Assembly: GCA_964392765.1 (NCBI GenBank)
Contig: CAYMRF010000047.1
Coordinates: 1 to 10,477, forward strand
Reading direction: 5' to 3'
DNA: 10,477 nt
Source of the DNA: BTUB01 sp964392765
GTDB taxonomy: Bacteria; Babelota; Babeliae; Babelales; Vermiphilaceae
Part shown: piece by piece, positions 1-6,402 of the stretch
Layout: each line of letters opens with the position of its first letter
Numbering within the stretch: position 1 is the first letter of the stretch
Notes under the pieces: model-generated
Databases searched by the model: none
What the model was told of the DNA's origin: nothing
Seen by the model: only the letters and a program-made list of their open reading frames with translations
Made by a program: the position numbers and the translations under genes

Positions 1-1
1 G

Positions 2-613
2 GGTAAATCCACCCTTTCATCAATTATTGCAACGCTCCATCCTGCAACTAGTGGCGATATTCTCTATCAAAACAGCTCTATCTATCATGATCTACCCGCT
101 TTTCGCATGCGATTAGGATATTGCCCCCAAAAGCCAAATCTCAATCCCCATCTCACGCTCGAGCAAAACTTACTCTTTGCTGGAAGATTGTATGGAATAC
201 AAGATGATCAGATTAAAGATCGCATTATTGTACTTGCAAAGCAATTTGGCTTAGAAAGTTATCTCGCTCAAAAAGCTGAGGTTCTTTCTGGCGGCTATAA
301 ACAACGCTTTATGATCGCGCGCAGTCTGATTCATAACCCGGAATTTATTATTCTTGATGAGCCAACGGTAGGCCTTGATCCTCACATCAGACGCAGTTTA
401 TGGGACGCGATCAGAGAGCTTAAAAAAGATGGTATCACCGTCTTGCTCACCACCCATTATCTTGATGAGGCTGAAAAGCTTTCTGATCGTGTGGTGATCC
501 TGGATCAAGGGCTTATTAAACTTATCGATACTCCTGATAAATTGATAGCCGATTTTAAACAGAAGAATCTTGAAGATGTGTTTATTGAATTAATGAATGA
601 AAATAAGGAATAA
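2..613 (+). CDS. ABC-2 type exporter, ATP-binding subunit (5' partial)
   Basis: Cytoplasmic ATPase of an ABC exporter; it should dimerise and drive the permease encoded just downstream. The window opens inside the Walker A motif (GKST are the first four codons), so roughly the first 35-45 residues are missing and 203 residues are visible. In order one sees the Walker A end, a Q-loop (GYCPQKPNLNP), the ABC signature LSGGYKQR, Walker B with the catalytic glutamate (FIILDEPTVGLDP) and the switch histidine in TTHYLDEAE. These are the standard motifs of the multidrug/NodI/DrrA-type ATPases that pair with ABC-2 permeases. All nucleotide-binding motifs in view are intact. The reading frame is open from the window edge, and an internal ATG at 107 is not the true start. 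The permease ATG lies 5 bases after the stop, with a Shine-Dalgarno (AAGGAA) inside the last codons, so the two are co-transcribed. The substrate cannot be read from the ATPase. Confidence 0.95.
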   Translation, partial: GKSTLSSIIATLHPATSGDILYQNSSIYHDLPAFRMRLGYCPQKPNLNPHLTLEQNLLFAGRLYGIQDDQIKDRIIVLAKQFGLESYLAQKAEVLSGGYKQRFMIARSLIHNPEFIILDEPTVGLDPHIRRSLWDAIRELKKDGITVLLTTHYLDEAEKLSDRVVILDQGLIKLIDTPDKLIADFKQKNLEDVFIELMNENKE

Positions 614-618
614 ACATC

Positions 619-1407
619 ATGCAAAAAATATCATATTTTAATGTCTGCAAAAACCTTGTTACAATCGATCTAATTATCTTTAAACAGATGTTTATGGATA
701 AATTTATAGATCTTTCAGTTTGGGTGGTGCTCACCACGCTGGTTACTGCGTACATAATGCCCTTTTTTGGACTTGCCGTTGATTTTGGTGTCTTTCAATT
801 AGGCGCGATCATTGCCGCAGCTGGTCTTTTTGAAATGGGCAATAGCAATGTGGTTGATCTTGTTTCTGATTTTGAAGGAGATCGAGTGATAAGCTATAAC
901 TTCACACTTGCCATCCCATCATGGCTGGCATTGCTGAGCAAGACCGCATATTATTTTATTATCTATACTCTTTTAGCGTTGCTTATGCTCCCCCTGGGCA
1001 AATTATGCTTGTGGAATCAATTTGATTTAACCAGTATAGATTATCCTAAGCTTATTTTGGCAATTTTTGCTATAAACCTGTTTTATGCAAGTTTTGCATT
1101 GTGGATTGCCAATAGAGTGCCCAACATGGCTAAAATGGGCCAAGTGTGGATGCGTTTTATTTTCCCCATGTGGTTTTTGGGCGGCTTTCAATTTTCTTGG
1201 ATAGCAAGCTATAAAACTATTCCTTCATTTGCACTGGTAAATTTGATCAACCCGATGATCTATATCACCGAAGCAGTTCGTGTGGCATTATTAGGGCAAG
1301 AAGGTTTTATCAACTTTTGGCTGTGCTTGCTGGCGATCTTAATTTTTTCTGCGGTATCACTCTATTTGGGAATCACCAATCTGAGAAAAAGGCTAGATTT
1401 TATTTAA
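619..1407 (+). CDS. ABC-2 type exporter, permease subunit
   Basis: Integral inner-membrane subunit of the exporter whose ATPase precedes it. The 262-residue protein has about six hydrophobic segments (roughly residues 31-52, 57-73, 103-127, 143-165, 176-195 and 230-252), the usual ABC-2 layout. An NPMIYITEAVR stretch before the last helix resembles the conserved NPxxYxxEAxR region of the NodJ/DrrB-like ABC2_membrane family. The N-terminal region (about 30 residues, amphipathic) fits the coupling helix that contacts the ATPase. The start ATG is 8 bases downstream of AAGGAA, and the spacing to the ATPase gene argues for translational coupling. Known members export drugs, polysaccharides, lipids or haem-related compounds; which applies here is not visible. 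The pairing with an ATPase is certain from context; substrate assignment is not possible. Confidence 0.9.
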   Translation: MQKISYFNVCKNLVTIDLIIFKQMFMDKFIDLSVWVVLTTLVTAYIMPFFGLAVDFGVFQLGAIIAAAGLFEMGNSNVVDLVSDFEGDRVISYNFTLAIPSWLALLSKTAYYFIIYTLLALLMLPLGKLCLWNQFDLTSIDYPKLILAIFAINLFYASFALWIANRVPNMAKMGQVWMRFIFPMWFLGGFQFSWIASYKTIPSFALVNLINPMIYITEAVRVALLGQEGFINFWLCLLAILIFSAVSLYLGITNLRKRLDFI

Positions 1408-1410
1408 ACT

Positions 1411-1436
1411 CCCGTTCGCCTGAGCTTGTCGAAGGG
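1411..1436 (+). repeat. REP-like hairpin, left copy
   Basis: CCC-g-TTCG pairs with CGAA-GGG around an 11-base loop containing GAGCTTGT. It lies 3 bases after the permease stop. It contains the TGAGCTTGTCGAA core (1421-1433) that recurs inverted at 1465-1477. Core sequences of this kind are, from general knowledge, dispersed intergenic repeats in many bacterial genomes. It may also stabilise or end the exporter transcript, but no clear U-tract follows directly. Confidence 0.7.
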
Positions 1437-1453
1437 TGCTAATTTTTTATGAT

Positions 1454-1486
1454 CGCTCGAATGGTTCGACAAGCTCACCACGAGCG
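1454..1486 (-). repeat. REP-like hairpin, right (inverted) copy
   Basis: CGCTCG pairs with CGAGCG and, inside that, GGT with ACC, leaving an 11-base loop TCGACAAGCTC. The core TTCGACAAGCTCA (1465-1477) is the exact reverse complement of the core in the left copy, so the two form an inverted pair of the BIME/REPIN kind. It sits 21 bases upstream of the ATG of the next gene. Confidence 0.7.
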
Positions 1487-1507
1487 GTCTTTTGATAAAG
1501 GAATTTT

Positions 1508-2176
1508 ATGAAACATATAATTATTGCAGGTATTACGCTCGCTCTTATCGGCGCAGTCTTATTTTTTAGCAAATCTTTTACTCAATCACCCCCATCCGGC
1601 ACGGTCATCATTTTGAATGGCCCCTCCGGCTCAGGTAAATCATCCATTCAACGCGAATTTCAATACCTTAACATGCCTAACTTATGGATCAAAACAGGCA
1701 TCGATTCACTTTTTGATGCACCCATGCCAACTATTACTCCTGAAAATATGAGCTTTTGGCAATCTCCCAATCCAATACGCTGGGTGGAAACCTCGCAGGA
1801 TAAAGATGGCAACAATGTAATCACTCTGTTTGTTGGAGAACAAGGAGATAAGGTTGCTTATGCGATGAATAGTGCAATTGCTGAGTATGCAAAAAATGGG
1901 TGCAATGTGATTGTTGATTATATTGCCTATAAACAAGAATGGTTTGATGATTTGCAAAACAAGCTCAAAGGAATTAAAACTTACTATGTTGCGGTTGAAA
2001 TTCCGCTGGAAATTCTTGAACAGCGAGAAGCTGCTCGCGGCACCTCGCCTAAAGGCCATGCAAGAAGCCATTACTTTACGGTTTATGGCAATAAAAAATA
2101 TGATCTTACGGTAAATTCTGCAACGCATAGCGCTAAAGAGATTGCACAGCAGATTAAAGAATTAGTTGAAGGATAA
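1508..2176 (+). CDS. Membrane-anchored chloramphenicol phosphotransferase-like P-loop kinase
   Basis: The 222-residue protein carries a hydrophobic N-terminal segment (about residues 4-20) followed by a domain of the chloramphenicol 3-O-phosphotransferase family (CPT, Pfam PF07931). Visible family marks are the P-loop GPSGSGKSS at 38-46, TGIDSLFDA at 63-71 whose D66 aligns with the proposed catalytic base of Streptomyces venezuelae CPT, the NGCNVIVDYI strand at 130-139, and the REAARGT lid region at 173-179, followed by a C-terminal pattern (YDL, then THSAKEIAQQI) like that of CPT. The expected reaction is ATP-dependent phosphorylation of a hydroxyl on a small molecule; chloramphenicol itself is not implied. 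The N-terminal segment is absent from the classical cytoplasmic enzyme; it may be a signal anchor, and the charges around it do not settle topology. AAAGGA 5-6 bases upstream supports this ATG. The next kinase gene follows after 5 bases. Confidence 0.82.
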   Translation: MKHIIIAGITLALIGAVLFFSKSFTQSPPSGTVIILNGPSGSGKSSIQREFQYLNMPNLWIKTGIDSLFDAPMPTITPENMSFWQSPNPIRWVETSQDKDGNNVITLFVGEQGDKVAYAMNSAIAEYAKNGCNVIVDYIAYKQEWFDDLQNKLKGIKTYYVAVEIPLEILEQREAARGTSPKGHARSHYFTVYGNKKYDLTVNSATHSAKEIAQQIKELVEG

Positions 2177-2181
2177 TTTTT

Positions 2182-2877
2182 GTGAAATATTGGTATATAG
2201 TGGTTGCAGGTTTCTTAATTCTTATTGGATTGTTATTGTATCTCAGGAATAGCATGAAGCAGCCATTATATATCAATAGTTATTCTTTGCTTGAACAAGC
2301 ATTATCAGAGTTGCCTCAAAAACGATTAATCTTGATTGGCATTGATGGACGACCTGACTCGGGCAAAACAACGGTGGCAGTAAAACTGGAAGAAGCGATT
2401 CGTGCGCAAGCAATATATCTTGATGAATTCTTTATTCCTCAAAAACAATGGCCACAAGATGCCAAGCCGCAATTTCCTTTTTTCTATTTTCGTGTTCAGG
2501 AATTTATTGATGGCATTAAGGCACTTGCTGCCGGCAAGCCATTTTCATATTTCACCTATGATTGGCAAACCAATGGTTTATCTGCGCAACCCAAAGTAAT
2601 TAAACCTGAAGGCGTCATCATTGTTGAAGGAGTCTCGGCACTTAATGCTGAGCTTGCTCCACTCTATGATAAAAAAATCTGGGTTGCCAGTGATCAAGAA
2701 TCCGAGTTTGCCGCAATTGCTTCGCGAGAGAATGAGAAAAATCTTGATCTGTGGCAAAATATTTATCTTCCAAGTGTTGATATTTATTGCCTGCAAAAGC
2801 CCTGGAAGCGTGCTGATATTATTTATGCTGGCAGAGGAATCGGATCCCAAGAACAAATAAGGAACTTATTCTTATGA
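2182..2877 (+). CDS. Membrane-anchored uridine kinase/phosphoribulokinase-like P-loop kinase
   Basis: The 231-residue protein starts at GTG, with GAAGGA (2168-2173) 8 bases upstream inside the end of the preceding gene. Residues 4-21 form a strongly hydrophobic helix followed by R22 and K26. By the positive-inside rule this slightly favours a cytoplasmic kinase domain. The kinase part shows a P-loop GRPDSGKTT at 56-64 preceded by the strand LILIGID, a YLDEFFIP segment at 79-86 like the acidic DDFY segment of uridine kinases, and a VIIVEGVSALN strand at 145-155 matching the Udk/PRK pattern. A RADIIY segment at 210-215 also recalls that family. It likely phosphorylates a nucleoside, sugar or other small hydroxyl compound; the substrate is unknown. 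Its last base overlaps the start of the methyltransferase gene (ATGA), so these genes form one operon. Family assignment is moderately sure, specificity is not. Confidence 0.75.
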   Translation: MKYWYIVVAGFLILIGLLLYLRNSMKQPLYINSYSLLEQALSELPQKRLILIGIDGRPDSGKTTVAVKLEEAIRAQAIYLDEFFIPQKQWPQDAKPQFPFFYFRVQEFIDGIKALAAGKPFSYFTYDWQTNGLSAQPKVIKPEGVIIVEGVSALNAELAPLYDKKIWVASDQESEFAAIASRENEKNLDLWQNIYLPSVDIYCLQKPWKRADIIYAGRGIGSQEQIRNLFL

Positions 2878-3650
2878 AGCTTTTATCTCACCAAACTGCA
2901 AAGCCATCCTATTATAATAAAGAAGCTGAAAGCTATGATGCGTTTAATGAGGCGAATTCTGCTCTGATCAATGCTACGCTCGAAAAAATACTTCAAAAGT
3001 ATCATGTGAAAACCGTTCTTGATCTCACCTGCGGAACCGGCTCTCAAGTTTTTTGGCTCACCAAATGCGGATTTGAAGTAGTCGGCTCTGATATTAATGC
3101 AAAAATGCTCAAAATCGCCAAAGAAAAAGCTAAACATGAAAATTTAGATCTCAAGTTCATAAAAGGCGATATGCGCTCAGTACAGGTCGGCGAATTTGAT
3201 GCAGCAATCACGATCTTCAACTCTATAGGGCATTTGACTAAAACGGATTTTAAAAAGGCACTGCAAAATATTAAAGGCAACTTAAAAGATGGCGGGATTT
3301 ATATTTTTGATATTGCCAACCTCGATTACTATTTAAAAGATAAACACATTACTGAGCTTACTATTGATTGGATGACCGCCACCGATGATACGCAATATCG
3401 CGATATTCAATACAGCATTATCGATACCGATGGGATCCTAACCTTCTATACCACCTCTATTGTGCAGAAAGATGGCGCGAAACCAAAAATTTCAAAATGG
3501 GCTAAAACTTTGCAGCTTTACACCGCCCAACAACTTAAAGAAATGCTCAGTAAAAATGGTTTTAAAGTAATTGAACAATGCAATATTGATGGATCACCAT
3601 TTATTGAAGACAGAACTGATCGTATCTTTACCATTGCACAAAAAGAATGA
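2874..3650 (+). CDS. Class I SAM-dependent methyltransferase
   Basis: Cytoplasmic 258-residue protein with a Rossmann-type methyltransferase fold. Motif I is VLDLTCGTG at 48-56, the acidic residue that binds the SAM ribose is D73 in VVGSDI, a GDM follows at 98-100, and the post-II strand FDAAITIFNSIGHL lies at 108-121, followed by a helix and the LKDGGIYIFDI strand. This is the pattern of the Methyltransf_25/Methyltransf_11 families, mostly small-molecule methyltransferases. No target-recognition domain for DNA or rRNA is seen. The ATG overlaps the previous stop (ATGA) and has AAGGA about 10 bases upstream. Being coupled to two small-molecule kinases and followed by a cupin suggests tailoring of a metabolite, but this is inference. 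Confidence 0.88.
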   Translation: MKLLSHQTAKPSYYNKEAESYDAFNEANSALINATLEKILQKYHVKTVLDLTCGTGSQVFWLTKCGFEVVGSDINAKMLKIAKEKAKHENLDLKFIKGDMRSVQVGEFDAAITIFNSIGHLTKTDFKKALQNIKGNLKDGGIYIFDIANLDYYLKDKHITELTIDWMTATDDTQYRDIQYSIIDTDGILTFYTTSIVQKDGAKPKISKWAKTLQLYTAQQLKEMLSKNGFKVIEQCNIDGSPFIEDRTDRIFTIAQKE

Positions 3651-3660
3651 GTGTAAAACT

Positions 3661-4158
3661 ATGAATATAGAAATTCAAGCGCTTGAGATATCGCACGATA
3701 TACAAATACAAAAGATAGCAAAAAAATGGCAGAACTTTTTAAGTTCACTCGATGATTGGCAAATATTAATCAAAAACGTCAAAGGGCACCAATGCGGCTG
3801 CGGGTTAGTATATGAAATTCCTAATCCAATCGTGGCAGAAAATGAAAGTTTTGCCATTGCGGATATGAGTAATCTGGCATTCTTTGAGCCTCATTATCAT
3901 CCAGAGACTGAGATCTACTTCATCTTACAAGGCAGCGGACTAGTAGTGGTAGGTGGACAAGAAATCGCAGTGCACAAAGGATCGGTTGTGATCATTCCCT
4001 CAAATATTGCTCATTTTACCATTCCAGAAAAAGATTTAGTTATGGCAGTTGTGAATACCCCGCCATTTAATGCTGCCAATTATTATCCGCTCACTCAAGA
4101 AAATGCGGCAGTGAAATTTGATAAAGCGCAGTTTGATAGATTGATTATGTATTTCTAA
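3661..4158 (+). CDS. Single-domain cupin protein
   Basis: The 165-residue protein holds one cupin beta-barrel (Cupin_2 type). Motif 1 has H78-x-H80, E84 and G91, and motif 2 has G107, P113 and H118, so the usual three-histidine/one-glutamate metal set is complete. The frame is open further upstream to an ATG at 3571, but that would overlap the methyltransferase gene by 80 bases. The ATG at 3661, 10 bases after its stop, gives a sensible N terminus, although no strong ribosome-binding site is visible (only GAATGAG). Known relatives include sugar isomerases, dioxygenases and small regulatory or storage proteins; this one cannot be placed more closely. Its stop is 10 bases from the stop of the convergent gene, with no convincing terminator between. 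Confidence 0.85.
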   Translation: MNIEIQALEISHDIQIQKIAKKWQNFLSSLDDWQILIKNVKGHQCGCGLVYEIPNPIVAENESFAIADMSNLAFFEPHYHPETEIYFILQGSGLVVVGGQEIAVHKGSVVIIPSNIAHFTIPEKDLVMAVVNTPPFNAANYYPLTQENAAVKFDKAQFDRLIMYF

Positions 4159-4168
4159 TTTGAGATCT

Positions 4169-4981
4169 TTACTTTTTCTTCTCAGAAAAATTCCAGCGAG
4201 CAAACTTTCGATATTCAGGCGCATCCTTAAATCTTATGCGATGATTTCCATTTTCTGATTCTAACAAATCTGCAAGTGCGTGCTCGTTATTGATTTTTTG
4301 CCATTCAAATCTATTGTTGTCCTGTTCAGCGCCAACAACCATAGTTTTAACACGCTTCTTGATAGAAGGAACATCTTCTATCTGCCCCGTTGCTCGATTT
4401 TGCATACGTTTAACACCGGGAATTCTCTCAATTAAAGATACTCGCAAGAGCGCTCGCCCTTGCTGAGTCATATTGCCAGTGAACTGAATGAAATATTTAT
4501 TCATAGTATTGGAATGTTCGCATTTACCCAATTGAGGTAATTCACGTATATCAGTGACTTTTCTTGGCTTTTCCGATTGTGCCGGTTCGGCATCATCGCC
4601 AGATTCAATTGCATTCAGCATCTGCTCTTTTCTTTGACGAAGTTCACTGAGCAAGTATACAGCTTCGGTAGTGTTACATATGCCGCTCGTGCTTAAAGAA
4701 GGCTTGCTATGGTTAAAATAATCAGAAAGTTCAGGTTTATTAACTTCTGCAACAAGCGCATCATTAGAATCTTTTCTTGCTTGCTTCATCGCTGGTTCCA
4801 AACTTTTTTTAACGGCCGCAGCAAACTCTTTTAAATCGGCACTACCCTGCTGGCGCTGCATAGAATCGAGCGTTTTCTTATAAGAAAGAAAATTTTTAAA
4901 ACCGGTCCAATAATCATACCAGCCAGCATGGAGAGACAGTGAAGAAAAAAGAAGAGAAATTGCGAGTATTTGAATTCTCAT
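4169..4981 (-). CDS. Secreted basic protein of unknown function
   Basis: The 270-residue product is not recognised as a member of any family. It begins with a clear signal peptide: R2, a hydrophobic core (ILAISLLFSSLSL), and a probable signal peptidase I site after A19 (LHA before GWYDYW). The mature part opens with an aromatic stretch, then continues with mainly helical, charged sequence. A helix-rich stretch lies at about 45-80, a Ser/Thr-rich linker near 93-104, a Glu/Pro/Asp-rich linker at 127-141, and a region that may be beta-rich around 163-190. Two cysteines, C102 and C154, could form a disulfide. The C terminus is basic (EKKK). No lipobox and no second membrane helix are seen. It lies downstream of the exported ankyrin protein on the same strand, with its own candidate promoter at 5024-5052, and only a weak ribosome-binding site (AGG about 9 bases before the ATG). 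It may be periplasmic or released to a host. Confidence 0.8.
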   Translation of the reverse strand: MRIQILAISLLFSSLSLHAGWYDYWTGFKNFLSYKKTLDSMQRQQGSADLKEFAAAVKKSLEPAMKQARKDSNDALVAEVNKPELSDYFNHSKPSLSTSGICNTTEAVYLLSELRQRKEQMLNAIESGDDAEPAQSEKPRKVTDIRELPQLGKCEHSNTMNKYFIQFTGNMTQQGRALLRVSLIERIPGVKRMQNRATGQIEDVPSIKKRVKTMVVGAEQDNNRFEWQKINNEHALADLLESENGNHRIRFKDAPEYRKFARWNFSEKKK

Positions 4982-5023
4982 AATACAACCTATATCAATA
5001 TAAAAAAGCCCCTATATACAACA

Positions 5024-5052
5024 AATATTGAGCATTTTTATCTATTTGTAAA
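5024..5052 (-). promoter_or_regulatory. Candidate sigma70-type promoter for the secreted-protein gene
   Basis: On the minus strand TTTACA (5047-5052) is separated by exactly 17 bases from AATATT (5024-5029), about 40 bases before the ATG at 4981. Match to consensus is 5/6 and 4/6. The region is AT-rich, so chance occurrence is possible. Confidence 0.4.
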
Positions 5053-5083
5053 GCAAATTGCCCGCTTTTTGATAAGCTCCCCG

Positions 5084-6130
5084 CTATACCTGGGTAATAT
5101 ACCGGCTGATCGTTTCTCTTATTTCCCGAGGAAGCCAAGAAGTAAACATTTTTGGATCGTTTTCAATTGCTTTAAAATTGGAATAAGCGGTAATTAAATC
5201 CAGCATTTTCTGATCCCCTTTTGCGCGTGCCAAATCGATAGCCGTTTGGCCTCGATTATTTTTGAGATTTACATTCGCTCCATGGTTCAACAAGAGAATA
5301 ACGGTTTTACGAAGTGCTCGCCCCACGCAATGATCTCTATCCCTATTCTTTAAAACGTAATTAACGGCATGTATAAGCGCAGTATTTCCATCGCTATCTT
5401 GCATATTGGGATCAGCGCCATGAGCCAAAAAGTCTTTTACGATATCTTCAATAACATCATAATAAGAAAGCCTACAAATTGTTTTGCGTTCCACATCTTG
5501 CATTACAAGCATCAAAGCAGTTTCTAAGGTTTCTCTATGAGCGAGATTAGGATTTGCCCCATGCTTCAGGAGCAATCGCAGCATATCGATACTGCCAAAT
5601 TCAGCCGCAAGCATTAAAGGCGTTTGCTCAGAGCGTCCGGTGAGATTTAGATCAGCTTTTTTTTCAATAAGAAGTGCGCAAAGCCCCATTACTCGACCTC
5701 GTACGTTATCTGCCCGGTCCCAGTATTGAATTCGTGGAATTAACGTAAGAATGGTACCATTTTTTCCCTTGGTATCAGGGTTTGCCCCCTTTTTAAGAAG
5801 ATCTATGTACCAGTCTAAGTGGCGCCCAATATCTCTGGGCCATTCTCCATCTAAATGCTCTTGCAACGCTCCGGTTGCCGTTTCAGCCTCCCGAGCTATT
5901 CGGAGCGCTTCACGTTCTCTTTTCATTTTTTCGCAATAGCTTTTGTACTTGTTATAGAATTTATAGGCCGAAAAACCGCTTATTCCCAATGCAATCCCCA
6001 CGCAAAGGTAGGGATGCCCTTTCATATAAGCTATTGCTTTGTTAAATAAAGAAGGCATTGCCTTCATATTGCTTGGCATGATAAGCATTGCCAATAAGAG
6101 AAGCATTAATTTTTTACCAAAAATATTCAT
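5084..6130 (-). CDS. Exported ankyrin-repeat protein with F-box-like C-terminal motif
   Basis: The 348-residue protein has an N-terminal signal sequence (KK then a Leu/Met-rich core, possible cleavage after A24 before MPSLF). A second hydrophobic segment at about 42-57 could anchor it, and a highly charged helix or coiled coil follows at about 60-85. Ankyrin repeats then occupy about residues 103-310: recognisable units include LLKKGANPD (111-119), TPLMLAAEFGSIDMLRLLLKHGANPN (170-195), DFLAHGADPN (233-242) with NTALIHAV, and LLLNHGANVN (279-288) with QTAIDLARAKGD. After a short spacer the C terminus reads LPREIRETISRYI (333-345), which resembles the start of eukaryotic F-box and poxviral PRANC motifs. 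Ankyrin repeats mediate protein binding; in host-associated bacteria they often mark effectors. The ATG follows a strong GGAGGAA Shine-Dalgarno (6136-6142). Function as an effector is inference; the ankyrin assignment is firm. Confidence 0.9.
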   Translation of the reverse strand: MNIFGKKLMLLLLAMLIMPSNMKAMPSLFNKAIAYMKGHPYLCVGIALGISGFSAYKFYNKYKSYCEKMKREREALRIAREAETATGALQEHLDGEWPRDIGRHLDWYIDLLKKGANPDTKGKNGTILTLIPRIQYWDRADNVRGRVMGLCALLIEKKADLNLTGRSEQTPLMLAAEFGSIDMLRLLLKHGANPNLAHRETLETALMLVMQDVERKTICRLSYYDVIEDIVKDFLAHGADPNMQDSDGNTALIHAVNYVLKNRDRDHCVGRALRKTVILLLNHGANVNLKNNRGQTAIDLARAKGDQKMLDLITAYSNFKAIENDPKMFTSWLPREIRETISRYITQV

Positions 6131-6135
6131 TGTTC

Positions 6136-6142
6136 TTCCTCC
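6136..6142 (-). promoter_or_regulatory. Strong ribosome-binding site of the ankyrin gene
   Basis: GGAGGAA on the minus strand lies 5 bases before the ATG. It is the best Shine-Dalgarno match in the window and fixes the start that includes the signal peptide. Confidence 0.8.
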
Positions 6143-6172
6143 ATTTAGGCAAAACGAACTCCCTATAATTTC

Positions 6173-6200
6173 ATATTAGCAAATATAAGAAAAGCGTCAA
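6173..6200 (-). promoter_or_regulatory. Candidate extended -10 promoter for the ankyrin gene
   Basis: On the minus strand TTGACG (6195-6200; 5/6 to consensus) is followed after 16 bases by TAATAT (6173-6178; 4/6), preceded by TGC, which makes an extended -10 element. The ATG lies about 43 bases downstream of the -10 element. This is the best-looking promoter in the window. Confidence 0.5.
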
Positions 6201-6279
6201 TTCGCGCTCATTGTTTCAAATAGAAACTCCAAGGAGGCCAGGGATCGCCAAACCTGCAAGATTTTTAAAGAGAAAAGAT

Positions 6280-6297
6280 AGGCTTTCAATCAAGCCT
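6280..6297. repeat. Perfect 6-bp inverted repeat in the divergent intergenic region
   Basis: AGGCTT and AAGCCT flank a 6-base spacer TCAATC. It lies between the divergent ankyrin and methyltransferase-like genes, upstream of both, where an operator would be expected. A U-tract is lacking, so it is not a terminator. The rest of the 272-base gap (6131-6402) is AT-rich, with no gene or RNA recognised and only weak promoter-like matches on the plus strand (TTGCTT at 6336, TATTCT at 6358). Confidence 0.3.
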
Positions 6298-6392
6298 CAA
6301 AACATTTCTATATGTAACTTTTGCCAAGATTTCCATTGCTTTAATGAGATTTATGGATATTCTAAAAGATAGACAAAGTGTATTAAATTAAT

Positions 6393-6397
6393 GGGGG
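6393..6397 (+). promoter_or_regulatory. Ribosome-binding site that decides the start at 6403
   Basis: GGGGG followed by ATTAT precedes the ATG at 6403 at good spacing. An in-frame ATG at 6391 overlaps this purine run and has no site of its own. The 6403 start also puts the signal peptide (MKK) at the very N terminus. Confidence 0.65.
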
Positions 6398-6402
6398 ATT
6401 AT

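Noticed and set aside
1411..1486. CRISPR array or insertion-sequence terminal repeats
   Set aside because: There are only two copies, they are inverted rather than direct, no spacers are seen, and no transposase lies between them.
1706..2128. Long open frame on the minus strand antisense to the CPT-like kinase
   Set aside because: Its translation has no recognisable motif, it lacks a ribosome-binding site, and the plus strand codes for a clear family member with intact motifs.
1508..2176. Calling the CPT-like protein a chloramphenicol resistance gene
   Set aside because: The family includes many kinases of unknown substrate, and the N-terminal anchor and insertions differ from the characterised enzyme.
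3571..3660. Longer start for the cupin gene
   Set aside because: It would overlap the methyltransferase coding region by 80 bases, and the extra 30 residues are that gene read in another frame; the ATG at 3661 suffices for the domain.
4159..4200. Bidirectional terminator between the convergent cupin and secreted-protein genes
   Set aside because: Only a 5-bp TGAGA/TCTCA repeat with a long loop is present, and most of it lies inside the minus-strand coding region.
5053..5083. Terminator after the ankyrin gene
   Set aside because: AAAGC/GCTTT gives a 5-bp AT-rich stem with a 9-base loop and no proper U-tract; too weak to call.
6391..6402. Start of the exported methyltransferase-like gene at 6391
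   Set aside because: The GGGGG run that serves as ribosome-binding site lies after this ATG, and the extra residues MGDY would precede a standard MKK signal peptide.
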